Assembly (NCBI GenBank): GCA_023935145.1
Contig: CM043702.1
Span: 59,499,001-59,563,000, forward strand
DNA length: 64,000 nucleotides
From: Bretschneidera sinensis
Lineage: Eukaryota; Streptophyta; Magnoliopsida; Brassicales; Akaniaceae
Reading direction: 5' to 3'
Below, one piece after another: positions 10,870 to 23,519 of the stretch (its first letter is position 1; every line of letters starts with the position of its first letter). Below the pieces are notes generated by a model. That model was given only the letters and a program-made list of their open reading frames with translations. It did no database searches and was not told the origin of the DNA. The position numbers were made by a program, and so were the translations under genes.

Positions 10870-13800
10870 ATTTGTGGTGGACTAGCCGCTGGAGGTAACT
10901 CTGGGAAAAACAGGAAAACATACATTAGGTTTGTAGCTTCCGTCAACAGGCCTCATAAGCGAAGGAAGACAAACCAGATAATCTCTTTAACGAATAATGA
11001 TCTGGAAAGAGTGTAGACCCTGCACGATGATGTCATGGCTGTTTCTCTCCTTTTAGCCAACCATAATGTCATACACATCTTAATGGATAACAGATGTTTG
11101 GTGGATATCTTATTCTATGATGCCTTTTAGAAAATGCAATTGAAAGATAGTTAGTTGAAGCCAATTTCCACCCCGTTGTATGATTTCTTAGGGGCTTCGA
11201 TGTCTGCAGAAGGCAATATAGTTCTCTTGGTTACCGTGAGGTGGTTCCAAAGACTACCACTATATAGATTACTTTTCTAGTAGTGAGATAGAAGACTTTA
11301 AAGATGAGTTCAAAACCCCATGTGGCTAGGCCAATGAGGAACTGATAGCTATTCCACTTGGTGAAAACATCTCCAGAACAGTCCAAATTAGCTTCAGTCT
11401 CTCCGAGAATCTCAAAGAATCATTCATCTCTTAATCGGAGGAATCAAGACTTATTTGCATGGTCGGCCATCGATATGGCTGAGATCATCCTTGATGTCAT
11501 CGTGTATTGGCTAAACATGGATCCGAGTCACTAACCTGTCATTCAGAAGAAAATGTCATTTGCTTTCGAACAATAAGTCGCCATCAAGATCAAAGTTGAT
11601 AAACTCTTCATGGCTGGCTTCATTCGGGAGACAGACTATCCCAACTGGGTGTCCAATATGGTGATGGTCAAAAACCCAACGACAAGTGGCAAATCTACAT
11701 TGACTTCACAGATCTGAACAAGGCCTGTCCAAAAGATTGTTTTCTCCCTACCACAGATAGATCAGCTAGTTGATGCCACCTCAGGGCATGAACTTTTGAC
11801 TTTCATGGATGCCTATTCTGGCTATAACCAGATCCTTATGCACGAGCTTGACCCAGAGAAAATAGCCTTTGTCATTGACCGACTGTTATACTGTTACAAA
11901 GTCATGTCGTTTGGGCTTAAACCTATCAGAGATTGGTGAACAAGATCTTCCACGAGCAGATGAAAAAAAAATAGAAGTTTATGTGGACGACATATTAGTT
12001 AAAAGCATTGAGGACAAGTACCACAACTCCAACCTAGAAGAGGCCTTTGAAATCCTTCGGTATCACCAGATGAAGTGGAACCCTGCGAAATGCGCATTCA
12101 GAGTCACTGAAGATAAGTTCTTCGGTTTTATGGTCACCTAGAGAGGAATAGAAGCCAATCTAAAAAAACTCGAGGCCATCCTTAGCATGACCCCTCCTTG
12201 GACAGTAAAAGAAGTGCAAAGGTTAACAGGACGCGTAGCAGCACTTAGTTGTTTCATGTCCAAATCTGCAGAGAAATGCCTCCCTTTTTTTAGAGCCATT
12301 AGGAAGGCAAAAGACTTTATTTGGACTGAAGACTATCAGAAAGCCTTCGAAGAATTGAAGGAATACTTGAGCTCTCATTTGCTTCTGACCATGCCTTTCA
12401 CGAGAGAGGAACTCTTCTTATATTTATCGGCTGGGCAAGAAGTAGTGGCCTCTCTGTAAGCCTGACATTTTCGGGGAGGATGGTCAAATGGTCTATAGAC
12501 CTCAGAGAATTCGACATCCAAAATAACCCACAAAAGGCCATCAAGGCTCATGCCCTTACTGACTTCATCGTAGAAACAACACTCTAAGTGGATCTGAGAA
12601 AAGCACCGAAATAGAAGACAGCTGAGCAAACTCCATAGTGGACTCTCCATGTGGATGACTCCTCTAACAACACTGAAAGTGGAGCATGGCTCATCCTCTG
12701 CAGCTTTGACGGGTTCACCATTGAATACACCTTAAGATTTGAGTTCAAAGCTTTCAACAATGTGGTAGAGTATGAGGCATTACTCGTCGAGCTGAAACTG
12801 GCAAAAGCAATGGCTGTTAAAGCTCTAGACATGTACAGTGACTCGCAATTAGTGGTAAATCAGATGAATGGTAAATTCGAAGCTCGGGGCGAAAAGATCG
12901 CTCGATATCTTAAGAAGGCTAAAGAACTTGCCACTACCTTCAGAATATTCTGAATAACTCAGGTTCCTCGGGAAGAGAATTTAAAAGCTGATGTTCTGGC
13001 CCGATTTATTTCCTCTTGGCATACCGAGCTAATAACTCAGGTCTAGCTTAAGACTATTGCCACCCAGAGCATTGATGAAGTACTTGTATTACCAATCACA
13101 GAAGGAGAAACGAGGGCGATCCGATCCTTCAGTATTTACGTGATGGTCAACTCCTTGAATAGAAGAATGAAGCCCGAAAACTTATCTCTTACACTTCTCG
13201 ATATGCAATCATAGATGAACAGTTATACAAAAAAGGCCTCACGATGCCTTATCTGAAGTGTCTCGGGCCTACTATAACCGATTATGCTCTTTGAGAGGTT
13301 TATGAAGGGATATGCGGGAATCACCTGGAAAGTCAGGCATTAGCCTTCAAAGTACTTCGTCAAGGATACTACTGGCCCAAAATTAAAAAAAAAAATGTCA
13401 TGGAATTGGTCACGAAATGCAGAAACTGTCAACATTACTCCTTTGTACCCTATAAGTCGGCAAATCCTCTTACCTCAATCACCAGCCCATTTCCCTTCAC
13501 TATGTTGGGAATGGATCTCCTTGGTCCTTTCACTGGAGCATTTGGTCAGAGAAAACATCTTATCATAATGATAGATTATTTCACTAAATGGGTAGAAATA
13601 GAACCGCTTACAAGTATTATTGATCATCAAGTTCAAGGTTTTGTCTAGAAGTCTATAGTATGTCGGTTCAACATACCCCAGGTATTGGTCACTGATAACG
13701 GTAAACAGTTTGACAACACTCGGTTCAAGGCATTCTTCGAAGAGCTTTGTATCGAACAACAATTCTCTTCCATAGGATTTTCGTAGAATAACGAGTAAGC

Positions 13801-14361
13801 TGAGGTGACCAACAGGAAACTCCTACAGGGCATCAAGAAATAGTTAGACGAGGCTGACAGGTAATGGATCAACCATCTTCCAAATGCGCTATGGGCTTAT
13901 CGAATCACCGCTCAGACTCTCATAAGAGAAACTCCTTTCTTCATGGCATATGGTTCTGAAGTGGTCATCCCTTTAGAAATCGGGGTGCCCTCACTACGAG
14001 TGCAGAACTTAGAACAAGCCAACAATGAAGAAGCTTTACAGATGAATGACAACCTTATCGATGAAGATCGAGACAAAGCTCAGATTCGACTAGCTGCTTA
14101 TCAACAAAGAGTGGCTAGGTATTATAAATCTTGAGTCCAAGAAAGGAGTTGCAAGCTACATGATCGCATCCTGTGAAAAAGTGAAGTATCCTATCTCGAG
14201 AAACAAGGAAGCTCCTCTCTAACTAGGAAGGGTCGTATCGCATCTAGAGAGTTTGTCGAGCCGGCACGTTTGATCTTGAAGAGTTGAGTAGCAAGCCTAT
14301 CCCTTGGACTTGGAATGCAGAGAACCTTTGCAAGTTCTATCAATATTGTAATCCTCCTTGA
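10870..14361 (+). pseudogene. pol of element G (PR, RT, RNase H, aRNH, integrase), degenerate
   Basis: Domains in order. About 10870-11240: remnant retropepsin, its active-site region altered. 11600-12140: RT, with FMDAYSGYNQI and, at about 11974, YVDDILVKS. 12187-12459: thumb/connection and RNase H start, with MTPPWTVKEVQRLTGR. 12640-12953: second RNase H of the archaeal type, with the VEYEALL and YSDSQLVVNQ motifs of the plant Tat lineage. 13300-14361: integrase, with zinc-finger remnant, MDLLGPF, DYFTKW, VTDNG, ALWAYRITAQT and a C-terminal RIASRV-like end. Frameshifts and stops occur throughout, many of them TAG or TAA where C-to-T change of a CAG or CAA codon would explain them. Confidence 0.8.
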
Positions 14362-15069
14362 GTTTCATGATCTGCGTATTTCAATGGTGTACCTTGTGAA
14401 ATGTCTCAGTTATCAATGAAAGAACACTTTTTTTTCACTATATTTTATTTTCCAAGTCATCTATCCTCGGTCTTCCTCATAAAAAAAAGGGTTGCAAGAG
14501 GTGACAGACTAGAAAGATGAAATTTCACATGTGATATACATTAGGTAAACAAATGATATAGCTTTGTTGTGTTACCACAAGGCTTATATCACTAATTTGC
14601 ACTTGTGAGGAATTGTGAGTTTAACTTAACTAAAGTGAATATGATTTTTTGTGTCACCACAAGGTCATATATATTTAAGAGACTAAATTATGATTGGAAA
14701 TTGCATGAGATGCAAATGATAAAAGTTATCTACCCACCAAGTACATTATTAGTTTTTTGTGTCACCATAATGCCTAATGTACAAGTGATAGGATTCTGAT
14801 CCCCACTAGGAAACCTTCCTAAAGGGTTTTTTCTCTTTCCACACTAAGGGTTGTGGGAATCAAAAAGAATAATGGAAGGTACCATTTATATTAAGAAACC
14901 AAATCTTTATGATAGTTAATAATATTAATAGATGCTAATTTTATTTGTTGTTACATCTTAGATTACAATGATTAAACCCACTATCGTGCATACTTGGTGT
15001 AAACAAAGTGACTAGTCTAATCTCCTAGATTAACTAAGGAATTTGAGAATCGTTCTCAAATGGATTAGT

Positions 15070-15725
15070 TTCTTGATACGTCGTTTCTAACAACTATTGC
15101 TAAAAATGTTATGGAAGAAGAGGTCGCTACTTATAAGAAGTGGCAAGCGGATGACATATAGGCTAGGTGTTACATGCTAACATCTATGTCTAACGGGCTT
15201 TAGAATCCATATGACAAGATGAAAATTTCTTATAAAATATTGCTTCATCTATAAGAGTTTTATGGTGAGCATAACCTTTTTAGGGCTAGGATACTCAAAG
15301 GATCATTAGTCTATAAGCATGGATTAAAAATGATTAACTATATCCAATAGTTAGACTGAATTGTTTTAGTATGAATGTGGAGTTAAGCAGTGACTTAATT
15401 TTTCAACCTTCCAAGAATCATTATCGTAGTATGTTATGAACTACATGAATGAGTTTGAAGCTACACTTCTGAAACTTGTTATTGTTAAAGAATATAGAAG
15501 CTATAATAATAATAAAAAAAGGTTAAGACACCCATTATGTTTGTTGATGGAGTTTCTTCCTCTAAAATAAAGTCTTGAAGAAGAAGATTAAACCATTAAA
15601 AGAAAAGGGTAGTTGTCAACAAGACTATTTCGGTAAAAGCCAAAAAAAGATAAGGGACAGTGCTCTCGTTGTGGCAATGATGGGCACTAGAAGAAAAATT
15701 GTAAGGATCATCTTATAAGACAAGC
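15070..15725 (+). pseudogene. gag of element H, degenerate
   Basis: Translation in mixed frames gives a copia gag (UBN2-type) remnant with ARCYMLTSMSN and a zinc knuckle at about 15655-15705 reading CSRCGNDGH, a stop, then KKNC. Multiple stops. Confidence 0.6.
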
Positions 15726-16009
15726 CTTTAGAAGGCAAGTCTCAATTGTTCTTTGATGAAATTAACTTACTAGTTAATAATGCTTATACTCGGGTATTAG
15801 ATACCAAGCATGGTTCTTGCATTCATAATAGGTTGGAGACACTGAGAAAAAACAAGAATCTAAGAAGAAATCAACATTCTCCTTGGAAATGTTGTAAGCA
15901 TTGATACATTAGATATAGGGACTTATTACTTGGTTGTATCATCTAGAAGTAGATGCTAAAATATTTCATTATTGAACAAAAAATGAAAGGAGGTAATGAT
16001 CTAAATTAT

Positions 16010-19000
16010 TCTTACATGTGGCACATAAGACTAGGTCATATCAATGAGGATAGTGCAATAAAGTTGGTAAAAGATGGATTCTTGGATCTATCGGATTATG
16101 AATCTTAGCCAACCGATGAAACCTATCTCATAGGAAGATGACTAGATCTTCATTTAGTGGATATGAAGAAAGAGTCATGAATGTATTAAGATTAATACAC
16201 ACTGATGTATGTGAGCCTCTTACAGTTAATGCTAGAGGAGTTTACTCTTACTTCATTACCTTTATCGATGATCACTCAACGTATGGGTACGTGTACTTAG
16301 TGAAGTAAAAATCTAAATCATTTGAAAAGTTCATAGAATTCAGAAGAGAACTTAAAAAACAAATTGGGATGGGTATTAAAGCTCTTCAATTTGATCGAGG
16401 AGGTGAATATCTGACTGATGATTTTCCCGATTATCTAAAAAAGAATAAGATTCTCTCTTAGTGAACTCCTCCTAGAATCGCACCCTATGGGATTTGGTAT
16501 GATTCGTGATGAGTTACACCAATCTTCATATATCCTTTTGGGTATATGCTGTCTTAACCACCACATACTTATTGAACAAGATTCCTTCAAAGGAAATATA
16601 TGAAACTCCACATAAGATATGGAAAGGGAGGAAACTTTATCTTAAACATAATAATATTAGGGGTTGTCCCACCTATGTAAATAAGTTCCATATAGACAAG
16701 TTAGGAACTAGGTCTAACAAAAGTAGGTTTGTGGGATATCCTAAAGAAACTTCAGGATATTATTTCTATCATCCACATGACCAAAAGGTGTTTGTTTCTA
16801 AGCATGCTACCTTTTTAGAGAAAGAGTTTATGCTATAAGGGAGCAGTGGGAGGAAGATAAATCTTGATGAAGTGTCACAAGAACTATAACCTAATACTGT
16901 TCAAATTGAAGAACCTAAATCGATAGATTTTCCTAATAAACAACCAGTTCGTAGATCTAGCAAAATACTTAAATCTCCAGAGATATATGAATTTTTTATA
17001 ATAGTGACCTAGAGATACACCTTATAGATGATAAGGAACCTACTAACTATGAAGAAGTGATGTTAGACATTGATTTTGAGAAGTGGCTAGAAGCTATGAA
17101 ATCTAAAATGGATTTCATGTACTACAAAAAAGTGTGGACTTTAGTCGATACACCTGAAGGCATAGAACTTATAGGTTGCAAATGAGTCTTTAAAAGAAAG
17201 ATTAGAGTGGATAGAAAGGTAGAGACCTATAAAATAAGGCTAGTAGCGAAGGGTTTCAAGCAAAGATAAGAAGTTGACTTTAATAAAACCTTCTCTCTAG
17301 TGGCTATGCTTAAATTCATTAGGAATTTCACTTGTTGCATACAATAACTATGAGATATGGAAGATAAATGTAAAGACTACATTACTCAATGGAAAAATTA
17401 AGGAGGATGTGTATATGACATAGCCTGAGGGTTTTACATCTAGTTGTAATGACCACAAGGTATGCAAGCTTCAAAAATCCATTTATTGATTAAAGCAAGC
17501 TTCTCAAAGCTGGAACATTCGTTTTGATGAGACAATCAATTTTTTTGATTTTATCAAAAACGAGGATGAACTATGTATGTATAAGAAGGCCAGTGGGAGC
17601 CCTGTGACATTTTTTTGTGCTTTATGTGATGACATACTATTCATTAGGAATGATATAGGCATGTTACAGTCAATCAAGGTTTGGTTGTCAAAGAACTTCT
17701 CCATGAAAGGATTTGAGTAAAGCATCCTACATTTTGGAGAATAAGATCTATAGAGATAGATCTAGATGGATTCTAGGCTTATCCAAATTTGCGTACATAG
17801 ACAAAATGATAAAAGGATTTAGCAAGGAAAATTCCAATATAAGTCATAGAATTACTCTCTTAAAAGAAATATTCCGAAAAACACTTGAGAAGGGAGAGAA
17901 TGCATGAGTAGATTAGATCCATAATGTACTCTATGTTATGTACAAGGCAAAATTTTAAATATTCTCTAAGTGTTATGAGCAAATATTAGTCCAATCTAAG
18001 TGAAGTTCATTAGATAGCTGCGAAGAACATTCTGAAGGTCTTGAGAAGAACTAAAGATTTCTTCCTCGTAAATGGAGAAAAGGATTTAAAATTTAAAAGC
18101 ATTTATAGGCTTTAGTTTCAATCTGAAAAATATGACAGTAAGTCAATATATAAATAAGTGTTCACCTTAAATGGTGGAATACTAAGTTGGAAATGTTCAA
18201 GGTAAGTGACCACTATGGATTCGACCATAGATGTCGATTATACTATTGTATCTATGGTTGTGAGGAAAACTATTTCGATAAAGAAGTTCATCACTGATGT
18301 TGGAAATCACCTTGACAAGATGCCCAGGTGGTGATTTTCCAAACACCCAAGTCTAGAATGACTTGTAGAAAGAAATACAGCAATCGAAAGCAACAAAGAA
18401 AAGAAGACAAGCGATTTGTTATCGAGGTTCGGCAATAGCCTACGTCCCCGTGAGTTCCTCTGAACTCTCTACAATAAATCAATGGTTCTTTAAAATTACA
18501 ACAACCCTATTCAAGAAACCTCAAGTTCTTGAAGAAACCAAGAAAAGAAGAAAGAAGATGATAAGAACTATTACAATGCTCTCTATCTATACTACTCTCT
18601 CTTCTTTATAACCAGCCTCTCTACAATGAGTCACTCTTGTGTTTTGTGTCTTTGCACTCTTACATAATTCTCTCTTGTATTGTGTCTTGTCACTCTTTAC
18701 AATTGATCTCAAAGTATGTCACAAACTTATGTTGAGAATGAAGCTAGGTGACCCTTTATATAGTGCACCAACTTCTTGTCCAATCTTGAGAGTCAATCTC
18801 CACCCTTAGATCTTGATGACCACTTAACCATGGCCCCCCATCAATCCTAAGTGGTGCTGTATGTTTTAACCTTGCATCCACGCACCTAAGAAGAGTCTTA
18901 ACCAAGCTGTCCATGTGTGCATTAGTGTGCCTAGCGCTACGGCACTGAACAGGGCATGCTGCGGTGCTAGGCAAAACACCATTTTCACCACTTGCTGAGT

Positions 19001-19540
19001 TGTGCGGCGCTGGTGAAGGAGTGGTGCGGTGTTGCCCTTCTTTTAGCACCTCCCTTGTTGGGCGGTGCAGCACTGGTGAAGGATCGGTGCAGCACACACT
19101 GATGATGCCCTTCACACAGCTTGTGCGCACTCATTTGCCTTGCTGAATAGGGGTGTGCACACAAACCCAAAGTGATGCACACACATGTGTGCACTCCTTT
19201 AACATGCTGAAATTTAATCTCCTAACCTTGGTTTAGACTTTAACCATCTTTGAACCATGTTTAAACCATGTTTAAACCTTAGACAAATACCAACAATTGA
19301 GTTTGGTATGGTTTATAACATTATAAGTTCAGTATCATGATATTGTGACAACAACGGTGCTGCTGCACAAGCATAGGAACCAAAGTCTCCTCAGATATCC
19401 AAATAATTTTTGCAGCAATTCCATTTTATTAGAGATTAACAAGCGATGTAAAGATGATAGAGTTTTATCAACAAATAATATTGAGCATCCACAAAGTAAA
19501 GTAGTGGGTATAAGATTCTTGGGCTATTGGCTTTAGTGCA
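16010..19540 (+). pseudogene. pol of element H, degenerate and split by a solo LTR
   Basis: The GAG-pre-integrase region has MWHIRLGHINEDSA (about 16018). Integrase shows HTDVCEP, FIDDHSTYGYVY and FDRGGEY (to about 16400), then the end of the core and the SKHATFLEKEFML region (to 16838). RT runs from about 17040 (EKWLEAMKSKMDFM) through LVAKGFKQ to a YVDD-like LYVMTY/DDILF stretch at about 17620, which is frameshifted. RNase H begins near 18060, is cut at 18297, and resumes at 19301 with YCDNNGAAAQA and a GIRFLGYWL C-terminus. The protease is not recognisable. Confidence 0.75.
18298..19295 (-). mobile_element. solo LTR of the B/C copia family, inserted in element H
   Basis: 998 bp, TG...CA ends, the reverse complement of the LTR type seen in elements B and C: it starts TGTTGGAAATCACC and ends GACAAATACCAACA. 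Flanks are ACTGA (18293-18297) and ATTGA (19296-19300), a 5-bp target duplication with one mismatch. Removing the LTR and one flank rejoins the RNase H reading frame of H across KKFIT. A TATA box on the minus strand lies near 18753-18768 (ACTATATAAAGGGTC). Its U3 middle, with GTGCGGCGCTGG-like words, differs from those of B and C. Confidence 0.92.
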
Positions 19541-19554
19541 AGTGGAAGATTGAT

Positions 19555-21200
19555 AGTGGAATGCCCTACAAGCCAATAACAATTGATGTTATAGACATAT
19601 TAATTATAATTAATCTTATTCATTTATTGACAATAAAATACTATTATTGTCATTTACCTTATTTATCATATTCATTACAAATCACTATATGTGCATTATA
19701 TGTTAAAGCTCATAGAATAAGAGTAATGAAAACAAGCACCATGATGAGATCATGCTAGTGAGATGTATTCCCTTAAGCTTTATTCTTAAATGTTGCTAAT
19801 CATAGGATCACTAAGAAGGGCATTAGTGAATCCAAATAGATTAGTACATGTTATGTTTCTTCAAAGAGTTAGGGATGATTGATCTTACAATCACTAGTGT
19901 GTGAGACACTAAACAAGTTATTTAGGTACTTCTTAGAGAACAGGTACACCGAACTGACTCAGCTAAGAAATTTCTAATAGACATTTTACTGACCGTCAAT
20001 AGGAATTATTACTTTGCAGTTGTATAAATGATCTTTGGACTTCAGACACCATGGATATCTTGTGTATGGGTCATCATACTTTAATTCTAACAAAATGTGA
20101 TTCTAATCATGGGTAAAAAAAGGATAGAAATTGAGTATGACCACTTATGCATTGAGGTATATGAGTGTATAATAAAGGATCCACCATTCTCAATAAAAGA
20201 TAGAGCATGTCCTATATGACCTGATTAAGTCATACCTTAAAAGTTCCTTTTGCCAAGGTGGAGTGGAAATTAGAAAGGAGTTTCCAATTTCATCATTTAA
20301 GTTATGGATTTGAGATTGAGATACATGTGATTAAATAATTAAGGGTTGACAGTAAATTCATGCCTTATGTTTAATTAAGGACAATGCATGATGGAATGAT
20401 TGAATTGTATGGTAACTATTAATGGAAATGTTCACACCAATTCATATTGTCTGGGTTGTCATAACACACTAGTAGGTGTCAATCATGACTTGTATAAGCC
20501 TTTAAGAATTAACTGTAATGAATTCTTAATTAAAATAGTTTTAATTAAAATTAAAATTAAATAAGTTTTAATTAATTATATGAGATCTAATTGTTACATA
20601 ATTGTTACTACTTATTTCCAGCACAATATTGAACCTAAAGGGTCACACACAATTGGGTAATTGCAAGAATAGAGAAAAATAATGGGTTAAGAGAGATATT
20701 TCTAAGAATTAATTAAACCAGAGGTTTAATCATAATTTTAGAAATACTAATGCTCTTAGGAATAAGGGCACTATATAAAGGATCTATTTGATATAAACAT
20801 TAACATAACATAACACAATTGTTATGGAGATTAAAAACAAGATTTTTGATCTATCTTTCTCATAAAAGGCCTAAAATCTGGAGCTAGCACTCAATAAAGA
20901 ATTCGGCCAGCCCCTTTGTTCTTCTTCAAGTAGTGTTCAACATCCCAGAGGAGAAGATTAGTATTGTTGATTGCTCGTGTGGCTACACTTAGAGGCCAGA
21001 TACTTGAACGACTCGTGAATCATTTTCAAAGAAAAACAAAAAATCTCCATCAAAGGTAAAAATATCTAACCTAGTATGGAAATATTTTTTAGATCATCAT
21101 TCTAATAGATTCATAAAAAAAATTCACATCTTTTAAGTTTAAGGGCATAAAATTGTTAATTTTTCACTGTGTATTCTATGCTTGTAAATATATATTTTCA
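19555..21200 (+). repeat. 3' LTR of element H
   Basis: It follows the RNase H end and a polypurine-like run. It contains the TATA box ACTATATAAAGG at about 20772 and an R/U5-like stretch with GAACGACTCGTGAATC before about 21060. The right end is placed near 21200 by analogy with related elements; no paired LTR was found. Confidence 0.5.
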
Positions 21201-21652
21201 CCATCTGAAACATTTTCATGATCTTAAGGGGATGTCTCCTTATGTGTAGGCACATGGCTTCAAACCGGCTATGGTTATGGTCTTACCTGCCCTCGGACCA
21301 TACTCTCCTTTTGTGGTTCTATCAACTCTCAGACTTGAAGATATTACAAACTATCGGACCACACTCCCCTCTTATGGTCCTACCATCCAATGTTACCCTC
21401 CGATCTCTTCACCTCTTTTGGGCTGATCTTATAGTTCACATGCACACATAATCATCACAGCATTACAAAATTAATAACACAATTCCTACACATCAATCCA
21501 CAAGTACACACATCATATTCACAACAATCCATCATATTTCAATCACATCTCATTTAAAACATAAAACTGTATAGTTTAGGGAATAAATACGCATGTATAA
21601 CTCTAGAATAAATATGCATATTTACATATACATACACACAATCACATAACAC

Positions 21653-21658
<6 letters not shown>

Positions 21659-21722
<64 letters not shown>
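21659..21722. repeat. (TA)n microsatellite
   Basis: About 32 uninterrupted TA units. Confidence 0.95.
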
Positions 21723-21726
<4 letters not shown>

Positions 21727-22451
21727 CTCAACTTTTCGTATTCATAAATTAATTCAAGTCTTGGTGTTCCTAGTTCCTTCTTGCTTAATAGAAGTAAGGT
21801 GAACTCACATCGATTTCACGCTAGAGTATTAAAACCGAAGATTTATTTCACCCTCCTCCAATAATTAAATCAAATGCTTCATTACGTCCACCTTCTAAAA
21901 ATAACATCATAACCGAAACAACCCAAATTAAACTCAAGAAATATTAATCATATTTGATTTACTTAATCTAGATTTGAACTATAAAATTAGAATCCCTGGA
22001 GTTATTTTATTTAATCATCCCTTAATCCACATCTTTAGTTTTCTTGAAAATTGTTATAAATCCAAATCAACATTCTAAACGAATTTCATAACTCATGATC
22101 ACATTTCCAATTCTCTTCAAGAATGAATTTCCTAAACTAACCTAAATTTTAAGTCATTATTTATAAAATCTTTCCCAATTCATCTTCTTATTCGCTAATA
22201 ATAATTTTTCATGACCAACTTTTCCCAAATTTTTCAATCCCTTTCCAAAAGTCAAGTTAAATGACTCAAAATATCTTATTCTAAATGACTTAATTAAATA
22301 CTATCTATTGTTTCAAATTTTATTGCGTAATTTAAATAGATTTTAGCAAATTTGAGTAGCCACAGATGATTGTCTTGGTACCACAGTCAGCTGTGAAGAA
22401 GTCAAAGACCTTTCACAATCAACTATAAGAAAACCATAGTCAATTGTTCCC

Positions 22452-23278
22452 TGTTGTTATTTGTCTAAGTTTCAAACATATCCAATCATGGTCTAAAGTT
22501 GGTTAAAGTCCAAACCGATTATGGGATATCAAAGTTCAGCAAGTTATAAGGTTGCACACATGTGTGTGCTTCAATTTGGAGCATGGGAAGGTCAGGCACA
22601 CTACTGTGGAAGTTTCTGCCCACTGGAAAGAGGTGTACGCACAGCATCAGGAGGCTGCAGCATCAGGTCACGCCGCAGCACACAGCACCACATCAAAACG
22701 CACAGCATCACTTGGAGAGTGATGAAGGGCTGAGATTAAAAGAAGAACATGATCAAAGGGTCAAGAATGATTCACAAGATTGTCCAAGAATTAAGAGGCT
22801 ATAAAAAGGGTTTCCTAGTCTCATTTCAAGTGGTGGAAAAGGTGTGTGAGAGAACCACACAGGTTGTGACATTGTGAGATCATTGTAAACACAAGAGAGA
22901 ATTGTGTGAGAGACATAAACACAAGAGGGACTCTTGTAGTGAGGCTGGTTGTAAAGAAGAGAGGTTAGTAGAGAATTGATAGAAAGCATTGTAATAGGTC
23001 TATCACTTTCTCGTTCTCTTCTTGGTTCTTCAAGAACTTGGATTCTTGAAGGGGATTGCTGTAACTTTGTAAGAACCATTGAGATAGTGCAGAGAGTTCG
23101 GAGGAACTCACGGGGACGTAGGCACATTGCCGAACCTCGACAACAAATTACTTGTCTTCTTTCTTTCTTTGATTTTCTGTTCTTGTGTTCGATTGCTGAA
23201 ATTCTTTCTACAAGTCATTCAAGACTTGGGTGTTTGGAAGATCACCACCTGGGCATCTTGTCAAGGTGATTTCCAACA
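22452..23278 (+). repeat. 5' LTR of element B
   Basis: 827 bp, TGTTGTTATTTGTCTAAG to GGTGATTTCCAACA. TATA box CTATAAAAAGG at about 22799-22809. The U3 contains a GCAGC/CAGCATCA-rich patch (about 22640-22715) not seen in the LTRs of C. Confidence 0.95.
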
Positions 23279-23279
23279 G

Positions 23280-23291
23280 TGGTATCAGAGC
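23280..23291 (+). promoter_or_regulatory. primer binding site of element B
   Basis: TGGTATCAGAGC, the exact complement of the 3' end of plant initiator tRNA-Met, one base after the 5' LTR. Confidence 0.95.
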
Positions 23292-23519
23292 ACAGCAGCT
23301 GGTTATCGAAACAAGAAGTAGAAGGTACGGAGCCAAGACTCCAAGAATCAAAGATCAAACTTCTTGGGTGATTCAAGAACGGTGTAAAGATCAAGATTCG
23401 GTCGTGTTCTTGAAGGTTGATTCAAGAACGGTGTTAAAGATCCATCTTCGATCTTTGTTCTTGAGGTTAAAGAAAGTAGTTGTGGTTAGTGCACAAATCT
23501 GGGATCTTGTCCGCAAAAG

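Larger units (their letters stand above)
8828..14470 (+). mobile_element. decayed Ty3/gypsy retrotransposon, Tat-like (element G)
   Basis: Order: LTR-like 5' region with a TATA box (9107-9114), primer binding site (9327-9344), gag, protease, RT, RNase H, a second archaeal-type RNase H domain, integrase. The second RNase H and the PBS type are marks of the plant Tat/Ogre/Retand lineage. All coding parts have many stops and frameshifts. I found no matching 3' LTR, so both outer limits are approximate. Confidence 0.75.
15060..21200 (+). mobile_element. decayed Ty1/copia retrotransposon (element H)
   Basis: Gag, integrase, RT and RNase H follow in copia order on the plus strand, then a polypurine-like stretch (AAGTGGAAGATTG, about 19542) and a 3' LTR from about 19555 to about 21200. 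A solo LTR of another copia family splits the RNase H domain at 18297. I could not identify the 5' LTR; 14470-15060 is AT-rich and non-coding and may hold its remains. Confidence 0.75.

Noticed and set aside
14362..15060. 5' LTR of element H
   Set aside because: I looked for a match to 19555-21200 and found none convincing; the stretch is left as AT-rich non-coding DNA.
18756..19194. Overlapping ORFs rich in C, S and T in both directions
   Set aside because: They lie inside the solo LTR; openness comes from its GC-rich U3 repeats.
22753..23127. Minus-strand ORF in the LTR of B, repeated at 27195-27521
   Set aside because: Lies wholly in LTR sequence and recurs only because the LTR does.
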